The notes under the pieces: model-generated | Told to the model about the DNA's origin: nothing | The model's input: the letters and a program-made list of their open reading frames with translations, nothing else | Databases searched by the model: none | DNA from: Methylobacterium longum | GTDB taxonomy: Bacteria > Pseudomonadota > Alphaproteobacteria > Rhizobiales > Beijerinckiaceae | Length of the DNA stretch: 64,000 nucleotides | Assembly: GCF_022179385.1 (NCBI RefSeq) | Contig: NZ_BPQS01000001.1 | Span: 186,001-250,000 of the forward strand | Direction: 5' to 3' | Translations under genes and position numbers: made by a program | Shown here: piece by piece, positions 47,247 to 56,581 of the stretch | Layout: every line of letters starts with the position of its first letter | Numbering within the stretch: position 1 is the stretch's first letter

Positions 47247-49355
47247 ATGTATCACGCGATCGTCTTCTTCCCGCTCATCGGCTTCCTGATCGCCGGCCTG
47301 TTCGGCCGGTACATCGGCGCGCGGGCCTGCGAGTACATCACCACGGCGTTCCTCGCCTTCACGGCGCTGATCGCCTGGGGGGTGTTCCTCGACGGCGGCC
47401 ACGCCGAGCGGGTGCAGGTCGCCTCCTGGTTCTCGGCCGGCGACCTGCAGGTCGACTGGGCCTTCAAGGTCGACACCCTGACCCGGGTCATGCTGGTGGT
47501 GGTGACCACGGTCTCGACGCTCGTGCACCTCTACTCCGTGGGCTACATGGAGGAGGATCCGCACCGGCCGCGCTTCTTCGCCTACCTGTCGCTGTTCACC
47601 TTCGCCATGCTGATGCTGGTGACGGCCGACAATCTCGTGCAGATGTTCTTCGGCTGGGAGGGCGTGGGCCTCGCCTCCTACCTGCTGATCGGCTTCTGGT
47701 ACGAGAAGCCCTCGGCCAACGCCGCCGCCATGAAGGCGTTCATCGTCAACCGGGTGGGCGATTTCGGCTTCTCGCTCGGCATCTTCCTCGTCTTCGTGCT
47801 CACCGGCTCGGTGGCGTTCGACGCGATCTTCGGCAAGGTCGACGCGATCAAGACGCTGACCTTCCACTTCCTGGGCTACGACTGGAACGCCCTGACCCTG
47901 GCCTGCCTGCTGCTGTTCATGGGCGCCATGGGCAAGTCGGCCCAGTTCCTGCTGCACACGTGGCTGCCGGACGCCATGGAGGGACCGACCCCGGTCTCGG
48001 CGCTGATCCACGCCGCCACCATGGTTACCGCCGGCGTGTTCATGGTCGCCCGCCTGTCGCCGCTCTTCGAGGAAGCCCCGAACGCGCTGATCGTGGTGAC
48101 GGTGATCGGCGGCATCACGGCGTTCTTCGCGGCCACGATCGGGCTCGTGCAGAACGACATCAAGCGGGTGATCGCCTACTCGACCTGCTCGCAGCTCGGC
48201 TACATGTTCGTGGCGCTCGGCGTCGGCGCCTACTCGGCCGGCGTGTTCCACCTGTTCACCCACGCCTTCTTCAAGGCGCTGCTGTTCCTCGGGGCCGGCT
48301 CGGTCATCCACGCGATGCACCACGAGCAGGACATGCGGAACATGGGCGGCCTGCGCCGCTACATCCCCTACACCAGCGTCATGATGGCGATCGGCTCGCT
48401 GGCGCTGATCGGCTTCCCCTACACGGCCGGATACTACTCGAAGGATGCGATTATCGAGGCGGCCTACGCGTCGACGCGGCCGGGCCACACGCTCGCCTTC
48501 CTGTGCGTGGTCGTGGCGGCGTTCTTCACCTCGTTCTACTCGTGGCGCCTGTTCTTCATGACCTTCGAGGGTCCGGCCCGCTGGGGCGCCCACGCGGCGC
48601 ACGACCACCACGACGCCCCCGCGGTGGCACGCTCGACCATGGCGCACGAGGCCGACGGCGCGCCCGGTCACACCGAGGGCGTCGCCCACGACGACAAGGG
48701 CCACGACATCGAACCGGCCCACACGAGCGACCTCGTCGCGGACGATCATCACGGGCACGGCCACCACGGCGATCACACGCCCCACGAGAGCCCGCTGGTG
48801 ATGACGATCCCGCTGGCGATCCTCGCCTTCGGCGCCCTGTTCGCCGGATTGATCTTCCACGACCGCTTCATCGGCGAGGGGATGGACGCGTTCTGGGGCC
48901 ATGCCCTGGCGCACGGCCCGAACAACCACATCATGCACGAGATCCACGAGGTCCCGGCGCTGGTGTCGTACTCGCCGCTGATCATGCTGATCCTCGGCTT
49001 CGTGCTCGCCTTCTGGATGTATATCCGCCGGCCGGAACTGCCGGGCCAGCTCGCCGCCCAGCAGCCGTCCCTCTACCGGTTCCTGCTCAACAAATGGTAC
49101 TTCGACGAGATCTACGATCGGATCTTCGTCCGCCCGGCCAAGGATTTCGGTCTGTTCCTGTGGAAGCAGGGCGATGGCCGGATCATCGACGGCCTCGGGC
49201 CGAACGGCATCGCGGCGCGCGTCGTGGACGTCACCCGCGGGGTGGTCCGCCTCCAGACCGGATACCTCTACCATTACGCCTTCGTGATGCTCATCGGCGT
49301 CGCCGGCCTGATCAGCTGGTACCTGATGTCCGGCCTGCCCAAGGGGGCTCACTGA
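47247..49355 (+). CDS. nuoL: NADH-quinone oxidoreductase subunit L with His-rich loop
   Basis: The 702-residue antiporter-like subunit is distal in the membrane arm. Key proton-path segments are [40 protein letters not shown] and [20 protein letters not shown]. The C-terminal lateral helix follows. Residues 448-513, between transmembrane helices, are rich in His and Asp ([10 protein letters not shown] and [17 protein letters not shown]), an insertion that could bind metal. Stop 1 bp before the nuoM start codon. Confidence 0.96.
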   Translation: MYHAIVFFPLIGFLIAGLFGRYIGARACEYITTAFLAFTALIAWGVFLDGGHAERVQVASWFSAGDLQVDWAFKVDTLTRVMLVVVTTVSTLVHLYSVGYMEEDPHRPRFFAYLSLFTFAMLMLVTADNLVQMFFGWEGVGLASYLLIGFWYEKPSANAAAMKAFIVNRVGDFGFSLGIFLVFVLTGSVAFDAIFGKVDAIKTLTFHFLGYDWNALTLACLLLFMGAMGKSAQFLLHTWLPDAMEGPTPVSALIHAATMVTAGVFMVARLSPLFEEAPNALIVVTVIGGITAFFAATIGLVQNDIKRVIAYSTCSQLGYMFVALGVGAYSAGVFHLFTHAFFKALLFLGAGSVIHAMHHEQDMRNMGGLRRYIPYTSVMMAIGSLALIGFPYTAGYYSKDAIIEAAYASTRPGHTLAFLCVVVAAFFTSFYSWRLFFMTFEGPARWGAHAAHDHHDAPAVARSTMAHEADGAPGHTEGVAHDDKGHDIEPAHTSDLVADDHHGHGHHGDHTPHESPLVMTIPLAILAFGALFAGLIFHDRFIGEGMDAFWGHALAHGPNNHIMHEIHEVPALVSYSPLIMLILGFVLAFWMYIRRPELPGQLAAQQPSLYRFLLNKWYFDEIYDRIFVRPAKDFGLFLWKQGDGRIIDGLGPNGIAARVVDVTRGVVRLQTGYLYHYAFVMLIGVAGLISWYLMSGLPKGAH

Positions 49356-49356
49356 C

Positions 49357-50877
49357 ATGCTCGGCCTCGGCATCCTCTCCGGCCTGCTGATCGTGCCGCT
49401 CTGCGGCGCGGCCTTCATCCTGACTTTGAACGGCGACGAGGAATCGGTCGCCCGCAACAGCCGCTGGGCCGCGCTCGCCACCACGGTCGTCACCTTTCTC
49501 CTCTCCCTGGTGGCTTGGAACCGCTACGACGCCGCGTCAGCCAGCTTCCAGCTGGTGGAGAGCCATCCGTGGTTGGCCGAGACGATCCGGTTCAAGCTCG
49601 GCGTCGACGGCTTCTCGATGCCGCTGATCCTGCTGACCACGTTCCTGATGCCGTTCTGCATCGGCGCCTCGTGGCACTCGATCCACTTCCGGGTGAAGGA
49701 GTACTTCGTCGCCTTCCTGGTCCTTGAGACGACGATGATTGGCGTGTTCGCGTCGCTCGATCTGCTGCTGTTCTACCTGTTCTTCGAGGCCGGCCTGATC
49801 CCGATGTTCCTGATCATCGGGATCTGGGGTGGACAGCGCCGGATCTACGCGAGCTTCAAGTTCTTCCTCTACACGCTGCTCGGCTCGGTGCTGATGCTGC
49901 TCGCCGTGATGGCGATGTACTGGCAGGCCGGCACCACCGACATCCCGACCCTGCTGCAGACCCGCTTCCCGGCGCAGATGCAGACGTGGCTGTGGCTCGC
50001 CTTCTTCGCCTCCTTCGCGGTGAAGATGCCGATGTGGCCGGTCCACACTTGGCTGCCCGACGCTCACGTGGAGGCGCCCACCGCCGGCTCGGTGATCCTG
50101 GCCGGCATCCTCCTGAAGATGGGCGGCTATGGCTTCATCCGGATCTCCCTGCCGATGCTGCCGGTGGCGAGCCACGACTTCGCGCCCCTCGTCTTCGCGC
50201 TGTCGGTGATCGCGATCATCTTCACCTCGCTCACCGCGATGATGCAGACCGACATCAAGAAGCTGATCGCCTACTCGTCGGTGGCCCATATGGGCTTCGT
50301 CACGCTGGGCCTGTTCACGCTGAACGAGCAGGGCATCCAGGGCGCGCTGTTCCTGATGATCTCCCACGGCATCGTGTCGGGCGCGCTCTTCCTCTGCGTC
50401 GGCGTCGTCTACGACCGGATGCACACCCGCGAGATCGCCGCCTATGGCGGCCTCGTGAAGCGGATGCCGCTCTACGCGGTGGCCATGCTGATCTTCACCA
50501 TGGCCAATGTCGGCCTGCCCGGCACCTCCGGCTTCGTCGGCGAGTTCCTGGCGATGCTGGGCGCCTTCAAGGCGAACCCGAACGTGGCGTTCTTCTCGAC
50601 CTTCGGCATCATCCTGTCGGCAGGCTACGCTCTGTGGCTCTACGCGCGGGTGGTCTACGGCAAGCTGGAGAAGCCGAACCTCCAGGGCATCATGGATCTC
50701 GATACCCGCGAGAAGATCATCCTGGCGCCGCTGGTGGCCCTGACGATCTACTACGGCGTGCATCCCGCCCCCGTGCTCGACGTGTTCGCGCCCTCGACCG
50801 ACGCGCTGATGACCAGCATGAAGGCCGCCCTGTCCAACACCCAGACCGCGGCCGCCGCGCTGCCGGTCCCGCGCTGA
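49357..50877 (+). CDS. nuoM: NADH-quinone oxidoreductase subunit M
   Basis: The 506-residue antiporter-like subunit has 14 membrane helices. Key Glu is in [19 protein letters not shown], key Lys in [20 protein letters not shown], and [20 protein letters not shown] forms the broken helix. Start ATG 49357, spacing 1 bp from nuoL. Confidence 0.97.
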   Translation: MLGLGILSGLLIVPLCGAAFILTLNGDEESVARNSRWAALATTVVTFLLSLVAWNRYDAASASFQLVESHPWLAETIRFKLGVDGFSMPLILLTTFLMPFCIGASWHSIHFRVKEYFVAFLVLETTMIGVFASLDLLLFYLFFEAGLIPMFLIIGIWGGQRRIYASFKFFLYTLLGSVLMLLAVMAMYWQAGTTDIPTLLQTRFPAQMQTWLWLAFFASFAVKMPMWPVHTWLPDAHVEAPTAGSVILAGILLKMGGYGFIRISLPMLPVASHDFAPLVFALSVIAIIFTSLTAMMQTDIKKLIAYSSVAHMGFVTLGLFTLNEQGIQGALFLMISHGIVSGALFLCVGVVYDRMHTREIAAYGGLVKRMPLYAVAMLIFTMANVGLPGTSGFVGEFLAMLGAFKANPNVAFFSTFGIILSAGYALWLYARVVYGKLEKPNLQGIMDLDTREKIILAPLVALTIYYGVHPAPVLDVFAPSTDALMTSMKAALSNTQTAAAALPVPR

Positions 50878-50887
50878 GACGGAAGAC

Positions 50888-52333
50888 ATGCCCACCGTCC
50901 ACTCCGTCCTGCCCTCGTTGGCCCCGCTCCTGCCCGAGCTGATCCTCGGGATCGGCGTGATGGTCCTGATCCTCTACGGGGCTTGGCGCGGCGACCGCTC
51001 CGCCGAGACCGTGAGTGTCGGCGCCCTGATCCTGCTCCTCGTCGCCCTCTCGGTGGTGATCTCCCAGCCGGTGCACGGGCGGGTCACGACCCTGTCGGGC
51101 GCCTTCGTCTCGGATTCGTTCTCCAAGGTGATGAAGTCGCTGGTGCTGCTCGGCTCCTCGGCGACGATCCTGCTGGCGCACGACTTCTTCAAGCGCGAGC
51201 GCATCGACCGGTTCGAGTTTCCGGTGCTGATCGTGCTCTGCACCATCGGCATGATGGTGATGGTCTCAGCCAACGACCTGATCGCCCTCTATCTCGGTCT
51301 GGAGCTGCAGTCGCTCGCTGCCTACGTGATCGCGGCGTTCCACCGGGACGACGTCAAGTCCACCGAGGCGGGCCTCAAGTACTTCGTCCTCGGAGCGCTC
51401 TCGTCCGGCATGCTGCTCTACGGCGCATCGCTGGTCTACGGCTTCACCGGCACGGTCTCGTTCCCCGGCATCGTCTCGGCCCTGAACGAGAACGCGGGCC
51501 TGGGCATCGTGCTCGGGATCGTGTTCCTGGCCGCGGGCGTCTGCTTCAAGATGGCGGCGGTGCCGTTCCACATGTGGACGCCCGACGTCTACGAGGGCTC
51601 GCCCACCCCGGTGACGGCCTTCTTCGCCACCGCGCCCAAGATGGCCGCCGTGGCGATGACCGTGCGGGTGTTCATCGGCGCGATGCCGGACGTGACGGCG
51701 ATCTGGCAGCAGATCTTCATCTTCGTCTCGGTCGTGTCGATGGCGCTGGGCTCGTTCGCGGCCATCGGCCAGAGCTCGATCAAGCGCCTGATGGCCTACT
51801 CGTCGATCGCCAATATCGGCTACGCGCTGATCGGCCTGGCCTGCGGCTCGGAGGAGGGCATCAGCGGGCTGGTCACCTACATGATCATTTACCTTGCGAT
51901 GACGCTCGGCACCTTCGCGATCATCCTGTCGCTCCGGCGCCGGGACGTGATGTTCGAGAAGATCGAGGACCTGTCGGGCCTGTCGCGCACGCATCCGTGG
52001 CTGGCCTTCTGCCTCGCCGCGATGATGTTCTCGCTGGCCGGCATCCCGCCTCTGGCCGGGTTCTTCGCGAAGTTCTACGTCTTCGCGGCCGCCATAAAGG
52101 CCGGCCTCGTGACGCTGGCGGTGATCGGCGTCGTGACCAGCGTGGTCGGCGCCTACTACTACCTGCGGCTGGTCAAGATCATGTATTTCGACGAGCCGAA
52201 GGAGCCCTACGAGGCGATGGCGCCGGGCCTGCGCGTGGTGCTGGCCCTGTCAAGCGTCGTGGTGGTGCTGTTCTTCCTGCTGCCCGGACCGCTGGTCGGC
52301 GCCGCCGGTCGGGCCGCCCGGTCGCTGTTCTAG
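50888..52333 (+). CDS. nuoN: NADH-quinone oxidoreductase subunit N
   Basis: The 481-residue antiporter-like subunit is the last complex I gene. DLIALYLGLELQSLAAYVIA and SSIKRLMAYSSIANIGYALI are family signatures, and FKMAAVPFHMWTPDVYEGSP carries the key Lys. Ends 7 bp before birA, so birA is probably read from the same transcript. Confidence 0.97.
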   Translation: MPTVHSVLPSLAPLLPELILGIGVMVLILYGAWRGDRSAETVSVGALILLLVALSVVISQPVHGRVTTLSGAFVSDSFSKVMKSLVLLGSSATILLAHDFFKRERIDRFEFPVLIVLCTIGMMVMVSANDLIALYLGLELQSLAAYVIAAFHRDDVKSTEAGLKYFVLGALSSGMLLYGASLVYGFTGTVSFPGIVSALNENAGLGIVLGIVFLAAGVCFKMAAVPFHMWTPDVYEGSPTPVTAFFATAPKMAAVAMTVRVFIGAMPDVTAIWQQIFIFVSVVSMALGSFAAIGQSSIKRLMAYSSIANIGYALIGLACGSEEGISGLVTYMIIYLAMTLGTFAIILSLRRRDVMFEKIEDLSGLSRTHPWLAFCLAAMMFSLAGIPPLAGFFAKFYVFAAAIKAGLVTLAVIGVVTSVVGAYYYLRLVKIMYFDEPKEPYEAMAPGLRVVLALSSVVVVLFFLLPGPLVGAAGRAARSLF

Positions 52334-52340
52334 GACGGTC

Positions 52341-53144
52341 TTGAGCTACCGACTCGGACCCGGGGCACGCGCCCGGGGTCACCGCCTGCACGTCCACGAC
52401 ACCCTCGGCTCGACCAACTCGGAGGCGATGGCGCAGGCGCGCGCGGGCGAGACCGGGCCGCTGTGGGTGGTCACCCACCGGCAGGAGTCCGGCCGTGGCC
52501 GGCGCGGCAACGGCTGGGCCTCGCTGCCCGGCAACCTCGCGGCAAGCGTGCTCTGGCCGGTGGTCGGCGTCCCGCCCGCGCAACTCGCCGAGTTGGGCTT
52601 CGTGGCGGGCCTGGCGCTGATCGAGGCGTTGGTGGCGGCCTGCGGCACCCTGCCGGATACCGTTTCCGCCCCTGCCGCCCGATCTCTGAAGTTGAAGTGG
52701 CCGAACGACGTGCTGCGCGACGGGGGCAAGCTCGCGGGCCTGCTCCTGGAAGCCGAGATGCTGCCGGGGGGGCGACGCGCCGTCGTGGTCGGCTTCGGCG
52801 TGAACGTCGCGGCAGCTCCCGAGGTTCGCGGCGCGACGAGCTTGGCCGCGACGGGTTACGCGGCCGGCGCCGAGGCGCTACTGGAACATCTCTCGGACCG
52901 GATGGACGCGCGGGCGCGCGCCTGGGACCGGGGACGGAATTTCGCTGCCCTGCGCGCCGACTGGCTCGCGCGGGCGGCCGGTCTCGGATCGGAGATCGCG
53001 GTGCACAGCGGCGGGCACATCCTGCGGGGCGTGTTCGAGACAATCGACGAGGGGGGGCGGCTCGTGATCCTCGCCCCCGATGGGAACCGGCATACCGTGA
53101 CGGCGGGCGAGGTGCATTTCGGATCGGCCGCGACGGCGGCCTGA
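52341..53144 (+). CDS. birA: Biotin-[acetyl-CoA-carboxylase] ligase
   Basis: The 267-residue BirA without an N-terminal DNA-binding domain (class I) adds biotin to acetyl-CoA and related carboxylases. VHDTLGSTNSEAMAQARAG binds ATP/biotin, ESGRGRRGNGWASLPGNL is the glycine-rich biotinyl-AMP loop, and LKLKWPNDVL is the invariant ligase motif. The start is TTG 52341 (MSYRLGPGARARGH), with AGGAC close upstream. Head of the set of genes behind nuoN. Confidence 0.92.
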   Translation: MSYRLGPGARARGHRLHVHDTLGSTNSEAMAQARAGETGPLWVVTHRQESGRGRRGNGWASLPGNLAASVLWPVVGVPPAQLAELGFVAGLALIEALVAACGTLPDTVSAPAARSLKLKWPNDVLRDGGKLAGLLLEAEMLPGGRRAVVVGFGVNVAAAPEVRGATSLAATGYAAGAEALLEHLSDRMDARARAWDRGRNFAALRADWLARAAGLGSEIAVHSGGHILRGVFETIDEGGRLVILAPDGNRHTVTAGEVHFGSAATAA

Positions 53145-53162
53145 GTTTGGACGACGACAGAC

Positions 53163-54836
53163 ATGGTTAAGGGACAGGAGGAGCTCGTCTTCCTGCCGCT
53201 CGGCGGCGTGGGCGAGATCGGGATGAATGCGGCGCTCTACGGCTTCGGGCCGGAGAAGGGCCGCAAGTGGATCATGGTCGATTGCGGCATGGGTTTCGCA
53301 AGCGAAGAGAAGATGCCGGGCGTCGACCTGATGTTTCCGGACCTCTCCTTCATCGAGGAGCGGCGCAAGGACCTGCTGGGAATCTTCATCACCCACGCGC
53401 ACGAGGACCATATCGGGGCGATCTCGGAGTTGTGGCCGCGGCTGAAGGCGCCGGTCTACGCGACCCGCTTCGCCAAGAACCTGCTGGAGACGCGCCGGCT
53501 GTCCGAGCCCGGCGCCCCGAAGGTCGACCTGCGGGAGGTGAAGCCCGGCCGGCGCGTGACCGTCGGACCGTTCGAACTCGAATACGTGCCGGTCTCGCAC
53601 TCGATCCCGGAATCGAACGCGATCGCGATCCGCACCGCCGCGGGCCTCGTGCTCCATACCGGCGACTGGAAGATCGATCCGACGCCGGTCGCCGGCTCAG
53701 TGACCTCGCCGGAGGCCTTCACGGCCCTGGGCGACGAGGGGATCCTCGCCATCGTCTGCGACTCGACCAACGTGGTGCGCGAGGGCTTCTCGCCCAGCGA
53801 GAAGACCGTGGCCGAGACCCTGAAGACGCTGATCGCGGACGCGCCCCACCGGGTCGCGGTGACCACCTTCGCATCGAACGTCGCCCGCATCCGCGCCGTC
53901 GCCGAGGCTGCCGTCGCCTGCGGGCGCGAGGTCATCGCGGTCGGCCGCGCCATGGACCGGGTGATCGATGTCGCCCGCGAATGCGGCTACCTCGACGGCC
54001 TGCCCGAGTTCCGCCGCGCGGATTCGTGGAAGTCGCTGCCGCGCGAGCGGGTCGTGGCCCTGCTCACCGGCTCGCAGGGCGAGCCGCGGGCGGCGCTCGC
54101 GCGGGTCTCCCGCCGCGACCATCCGGATATCAGCCTCGCCCCGGGCGACCAGGTGATCTTCTCCTCGCGGGCCATCCCCGGCAACGAGCGCGATGTCGGA
54201 TCGATCATCAACGACCTGATCGAGCAGGGGGTCGAGGTGATCACCGACCGCACCGAACTCGTCCACGTCTCCGGCCACCCGCGCCGGGACGAGATGGTCG
54301 AGATGTACCGCTGGACCCGCCCCGGCACGGCCATTCCGGTCCACGGGGAGGCGCTGCACCTCGACGAGCATGCCCGTTTCGCCCGGGCGCAGGGCGTGCA
54401 GAACGTCGTCAAGGCCCGCAACGGCAGCCTCATCCGCCTGAGCCCCGGCACCCCGGCGGTGATCGACAACGTGAAGGCCGGCCGCCTGTTCAAGGACGGC
54501 GACGTCCTGATCGACGAGAAGGACCGGGCGATCCCGGAGCGGCGCAAGCTCATGCAGGCCGGCCTCGTCTCGGTGGCCATCGCCATCGACGAGGACGGCG
54601 TCGTGCTGGGCGAGCCGGCGGTGGACATCATCGGCCTGCCGAACCGGGGCCGGTCGGGTGAGCCGCTGATCGAGACGGTCGTCGACGCGGTCTCCCGGAC
54701 CCTGTCGGGGATGTCGCGGGGCAAGCTCAAGGACTCGGAGAGCGTCGAGAAGACGGTCGACCGGGCGGTGCGCACCGCCGCCAACGAGGTCTGGGGCAAG
54801 AAGCCGGCCTGCCACGTGCAGGTCGTGGAAGTTTAA
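53163..54836 (+). CDS. rnj: Ribonuclease J
   Basis: The 557-residue metallo-beta-lactamase/beta-CASP ribonuclease degrades and processes RNA by 5'-3' exo and endo activity. The metal site is FITHAHEDHIGAISEL, with further ligands in HTGDWKIDPTP and CDSTNV. The beta-CASP part has ASNVARIRAVAEAA and VHVSGHPRRDEM. The C-terminal domain is present. It starts 18 bp after birA, a common arrangement in alphaproteobacteria. Confidence 0.95.
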   Translation: MVKGQEELVFLPLGGVGEIGMNAALYGFGPEKGRKWIMVDCGMGFASEEKMPGVDLMFPDLSFIEERRKDLLGIFITHAHEDHIGAISELWPRLKAPVYATRFAKNLLETRRLSEPGAPKVDLREVKPGRRVTVGPFELEYVPVSHSIPESNAIAIRTAAGLVLHTGDWKIDPTPVAGSVTSPEAFTALGDEGILAIVCDSTNVVREGFSPSEKTVAETLKTLIADAPHRVAVTTFASNVARIRAVAEAAVACGREVIAVGRAMDRVIDVARECGYLDGLPEFRRADSWKSLPRERVVALLTGSQGEPRAALARVSRRDHPDISLAPGDQVIFSSRAIPGNERDVGSIINDLIEQGVEVITDRTELVHVSGHPRRDEMVEMYRWTRPGTAIPVHGEALHLDEHARFARAQGVQNVVKARNGSLIRLSPGTPAVIDNVKAGRLFKDGDVLIDEKDRAIPERRKLMQAGLVSVAIAIDEDGVVLGEPAVDIIGLPNRGRSGEPLIETVVDAVSRTLSGMSRGKLKDSESVEKTVDRAVRTAANEVWGKKPACHVQVVEV

Positions 54837-54886
54837 GGTACGAAGCCAGACGACGTATCGCGGCAGGTCCAGCACCCGTCCCCCCT

Positions 54887-54918
54887 CCTGAGAGGCCCGC
54901 GCGAGTGGGCCTCTCAGG
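54887..54918 (+). terminator. Strong hairpin after the RNase J gene
   Basis: CCTGAGAGGCCC at 54887-54898 pairs perfectly with GGGCCTCTCAGG at 54907-54918 over an 8-base loop, 50 bp after the rnj stop. No T-run follows, so it may be a pause or mRNA-end-protecting hairpin rather than a standard intrinsic terminator. Confidence 0.6.
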
Positions 54919-55051
54919 CGCTCTCGGGCCGGCAGCGCAATCCCCGGACGGCTCTCGCGAGGCCTCCGCTGCGCGCCGGCACCTCCGGATGCGCGCGGGG
55001 AACGGGGACGGCGCAGCCTGCCGATCGGTGCGCGCTAGGGGAGGAACCACC

Positions 55052-55456
55052 ATGATCGGTCGTCTCAACCACGTGGCCATCGCCGTGCAGGATCTCGACG
55101 CCGCCTGCGCGGTTTACCGCGACACGCTGGGCGCCACGATCACGCCGCCGCTTCCGCAGCCGGAGCACGGCGTGACGGTCGTGTTCGTGGAATTGCCCAA
55201 CAGCAAGATCGAATTGATGTCCCCCCTCGGCGAGGGTTCACCGATCGAGGCCTTCGTGGCCCGCAATCCGGGCGGCGGCATCCATCACGTCTGCTACGAG
55301 GTGGACGACATCCTGGCCGCCCGCGACAAGCTGAAGGCTGACGGCGCGCGGGTGCTCGGGACGGGCGAGCCGCGGATCGGCGCCCACGGCAAGCCGGTCC
55401 TGTTCCTGCACCCGAAGGATTTTCTGGGCACGCTGGTCGAGCTCGAACAGGTCTGA
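55052..55456 (+). CDS. mce: Methylmalonyl-CoA epimerase
   Basis: The 134-residue VOC-superfamily protein interconverts (2R)- and (2S)-methylmalonyl-CoA, a step in the ethylmalonyl-CoA pathway and in propionyl-CoA use. Metal ligands are in LNHVAIAVQDLD, HGVTVVFVELPNSKIELM and GGGIHHVCYEVDDI; GTLVELEQV ends the fold. ATG 55052 follows GGGGAGG. DUF1467 follows 5 bp later, a frequent pairing. Confidence 0.93.
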   Translation: MIGRLNHVAIAVQDLDAACAVYRDTLGATITPPLPQPEHGVTVVFVELPNSKIELMSPLGEGSPIEAFVARNPGGGIHHVCYEVDDILAARDKLKADGARVLGTGEPRIGAHGKPVLFLHPKDFLGTLVELEQV

Positions 55457-55461
55457 GACGG

Positions 55462-55788
55462 ATGATGACCACGCTCACCCGCTCGACGCCGATGACGCTC
55501 GCCGTCATCACCGCGCTGGTCGCCGCCTTCGTGGCCGCGGGGGTGAGCCTGTTCAAGCTGACGGTGGGCGGCGCGATCGCTCTCTACTTCGTGGTCTGGT
55601 GGACGCTGCTCTTCGCGGTCCTGCCGCTGCGCAACCAGCCGGAGACCCGGGCCAGCCACGTGGTGCCGGGGCAGGATCCGGGCGCGCCGGCCGCGCCGCG
55701 GCTGCGCGAGAAGGCGATCTGGACGACCCTCGTGGCCGGGGCCGCCTTCCTGATCGCCCTGGCGGTGTTCCCGCTTACCGGGCTGTAG
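55462..55788 (+). CDS. DUF1467 family membrane protein
   Basis: The 108-residue protein has two membrane helices near residues 30-52 and 85-105. FKLTVGGAIALYFVVWWTLL and LFAVLPLRNQPE match the DUF1467 pattern, including the conserved WW pair. Function unknown. It is placed after methylmalonyl-CoA epimerase in many alphaproteobacteria, and both are probably co-translated. Confidence 0.88.
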   Translation: MMTTLTRSTPMTLAVITALVAAFVAAGVSLFKLTVGGAIALYFVVWWTLLFAVLPLRNQPETRASHVVPGQDPGAPAAPRLREKAIWTTLVAGAAFLIALAVFPLTGL

Positions 55789-55794
55789 AGCGGC

Positions 55795-55989
55795 TCAGAG
55801 CAGGGGCCCCGAGGGGGTCACCGTCAGGGACCTGCCCGCCCGGGCGACCAGATGGGCGAAGGCGAGGGCCGCCGCCGAGGCCTGGGCGGCCGACGGATAG
55901 GCTTGGTCCGACGCGGCGATCGGCTCGTGGGCGTCGCTGAGCAGGACCCAGGACCAGCGTTTGCCATCCTGGCGGATCTGGAAGTGCAT
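55795..55989 (-). CDS. Small hypothetical protein (64 residues)
   Basis: MHFQIRQDGKRWSWVLLSDA begins a beta-strand pair that resembles the DUF1508/YegP-like fold, followed by one helix (AAQASAAALAFAHLVARAG). Stop lies 7 bp from the DUF1467 stop on the opposite strand. The start at 55989 has no strong ribosome site. I favour a real gene because of the protein-like composition. Confidence 0.55.
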   Translation of the reverse strand: MHFQIRQDGKRWSWVLLSDAHEPIAASDQAYPSAAQASAAALAFAHLVARAGRSLTVTPSGPLL

Positions 55990-56186
55990 GGCGGGCTCGC
56001 ACGGGTCGTTCGCGAGCGACCATGCGCGGCCGAAGAGCCTGCCGGGTTAAGGACGGGGCCCGCACTGTCGAAATGTAGACGCCGGCATGGGTTCTGCACG
56101 CTTTGACCGCTCTCCACAGGGCGGTCGGGAGCGGCTTCGGGCGGAGGCGCTGCCGGACCGGGACCGGTGCGGACTGCCGCCAAGAA

Positions 56187-56217
56187 TAAAAAAAGCAAGG
56201 CCGAAGGCCTTGCTTTT
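56187..56217 (-). terminator. Intrinsic terminator (minus strand)
   Basis: Read on the minus strand, AAAAGCAAGGCC pairs with GGCCTTGCTTTT over a three-base loop (TTC) and runs into TTTTTTTA. The T-tract is only on the minus-strand side, so it terminates leftward transcription. No annotated leftward gene lies upstream of it. Confidence 0.85.
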
Positions 56218-56329
56218 CAAGCTTCAGTGTATCGACCTTTGAATATCCCTCGCATTGGCTGCGGGGTGGTCGCTTTTCCTCCCAAGACTCGGACCTTGCG
56301 CCACCTCTTCCGGGCGTCGCAAACATCGC
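56187..56329 (-). ncRNA. Predicted small RNA of about 140 nt upstream of proS, antisense to it
   Basis: The call rests on a promoter and terminator pair on the minus strand with no gene between them. The -35 and -10 boxes are at 56364-56336, and a strong intrinsic terminator is at 56217-56187. The transcript would start near 56329. The short frames within do not look like proteins. The family is not recognised; a 6S-like or other regulatory RNA would fit the size, but the ends do not obviously pair. Confidence 0.6.
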
Positions 56330-56335
56330 CGGACG

Positions 56336-56364
56336 CTTATAGGAACAACAATTCGTGTTGTCAC
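56336..56364 (-). promoter_or_regulatory. Sigma70-like promoter (minus strand)
   Basis: GTGACA (-35, positions 56364-56359), a 17-bp spacer, then TATAAG (-10, 56341-56336). Each box differs from the consensus at one position. This is unusually good for this GC-rich genome. Confidence 0.6.
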
Positions 56365-56581
56365 CGGGTCTGCGAGAAAAATCTGCGCTTTCTTGCCGGC
56401 AAATGGGCAGACCGCTTCCGCGATGGGCAGCCCCCGGGCCGACATACCCCCGGCGCCACCGCTTCGCCGCGATTACGCCGCGCCTTGGTCCCGCAGTGCT
56501 TGTAATTTGCGTCTCCGGCGTGTTGTGTGCCGGCGCGCCGCGGCTCCTCCCGGCCGGATCCACTTCCAAGATTCTGACGAC

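Noticed and set aside
47031-49493. 820-codon minus-strand frame
   Set aside because: Antisense shadow of nuoL, rich in Arg/His/Gly/Asp with no domain.
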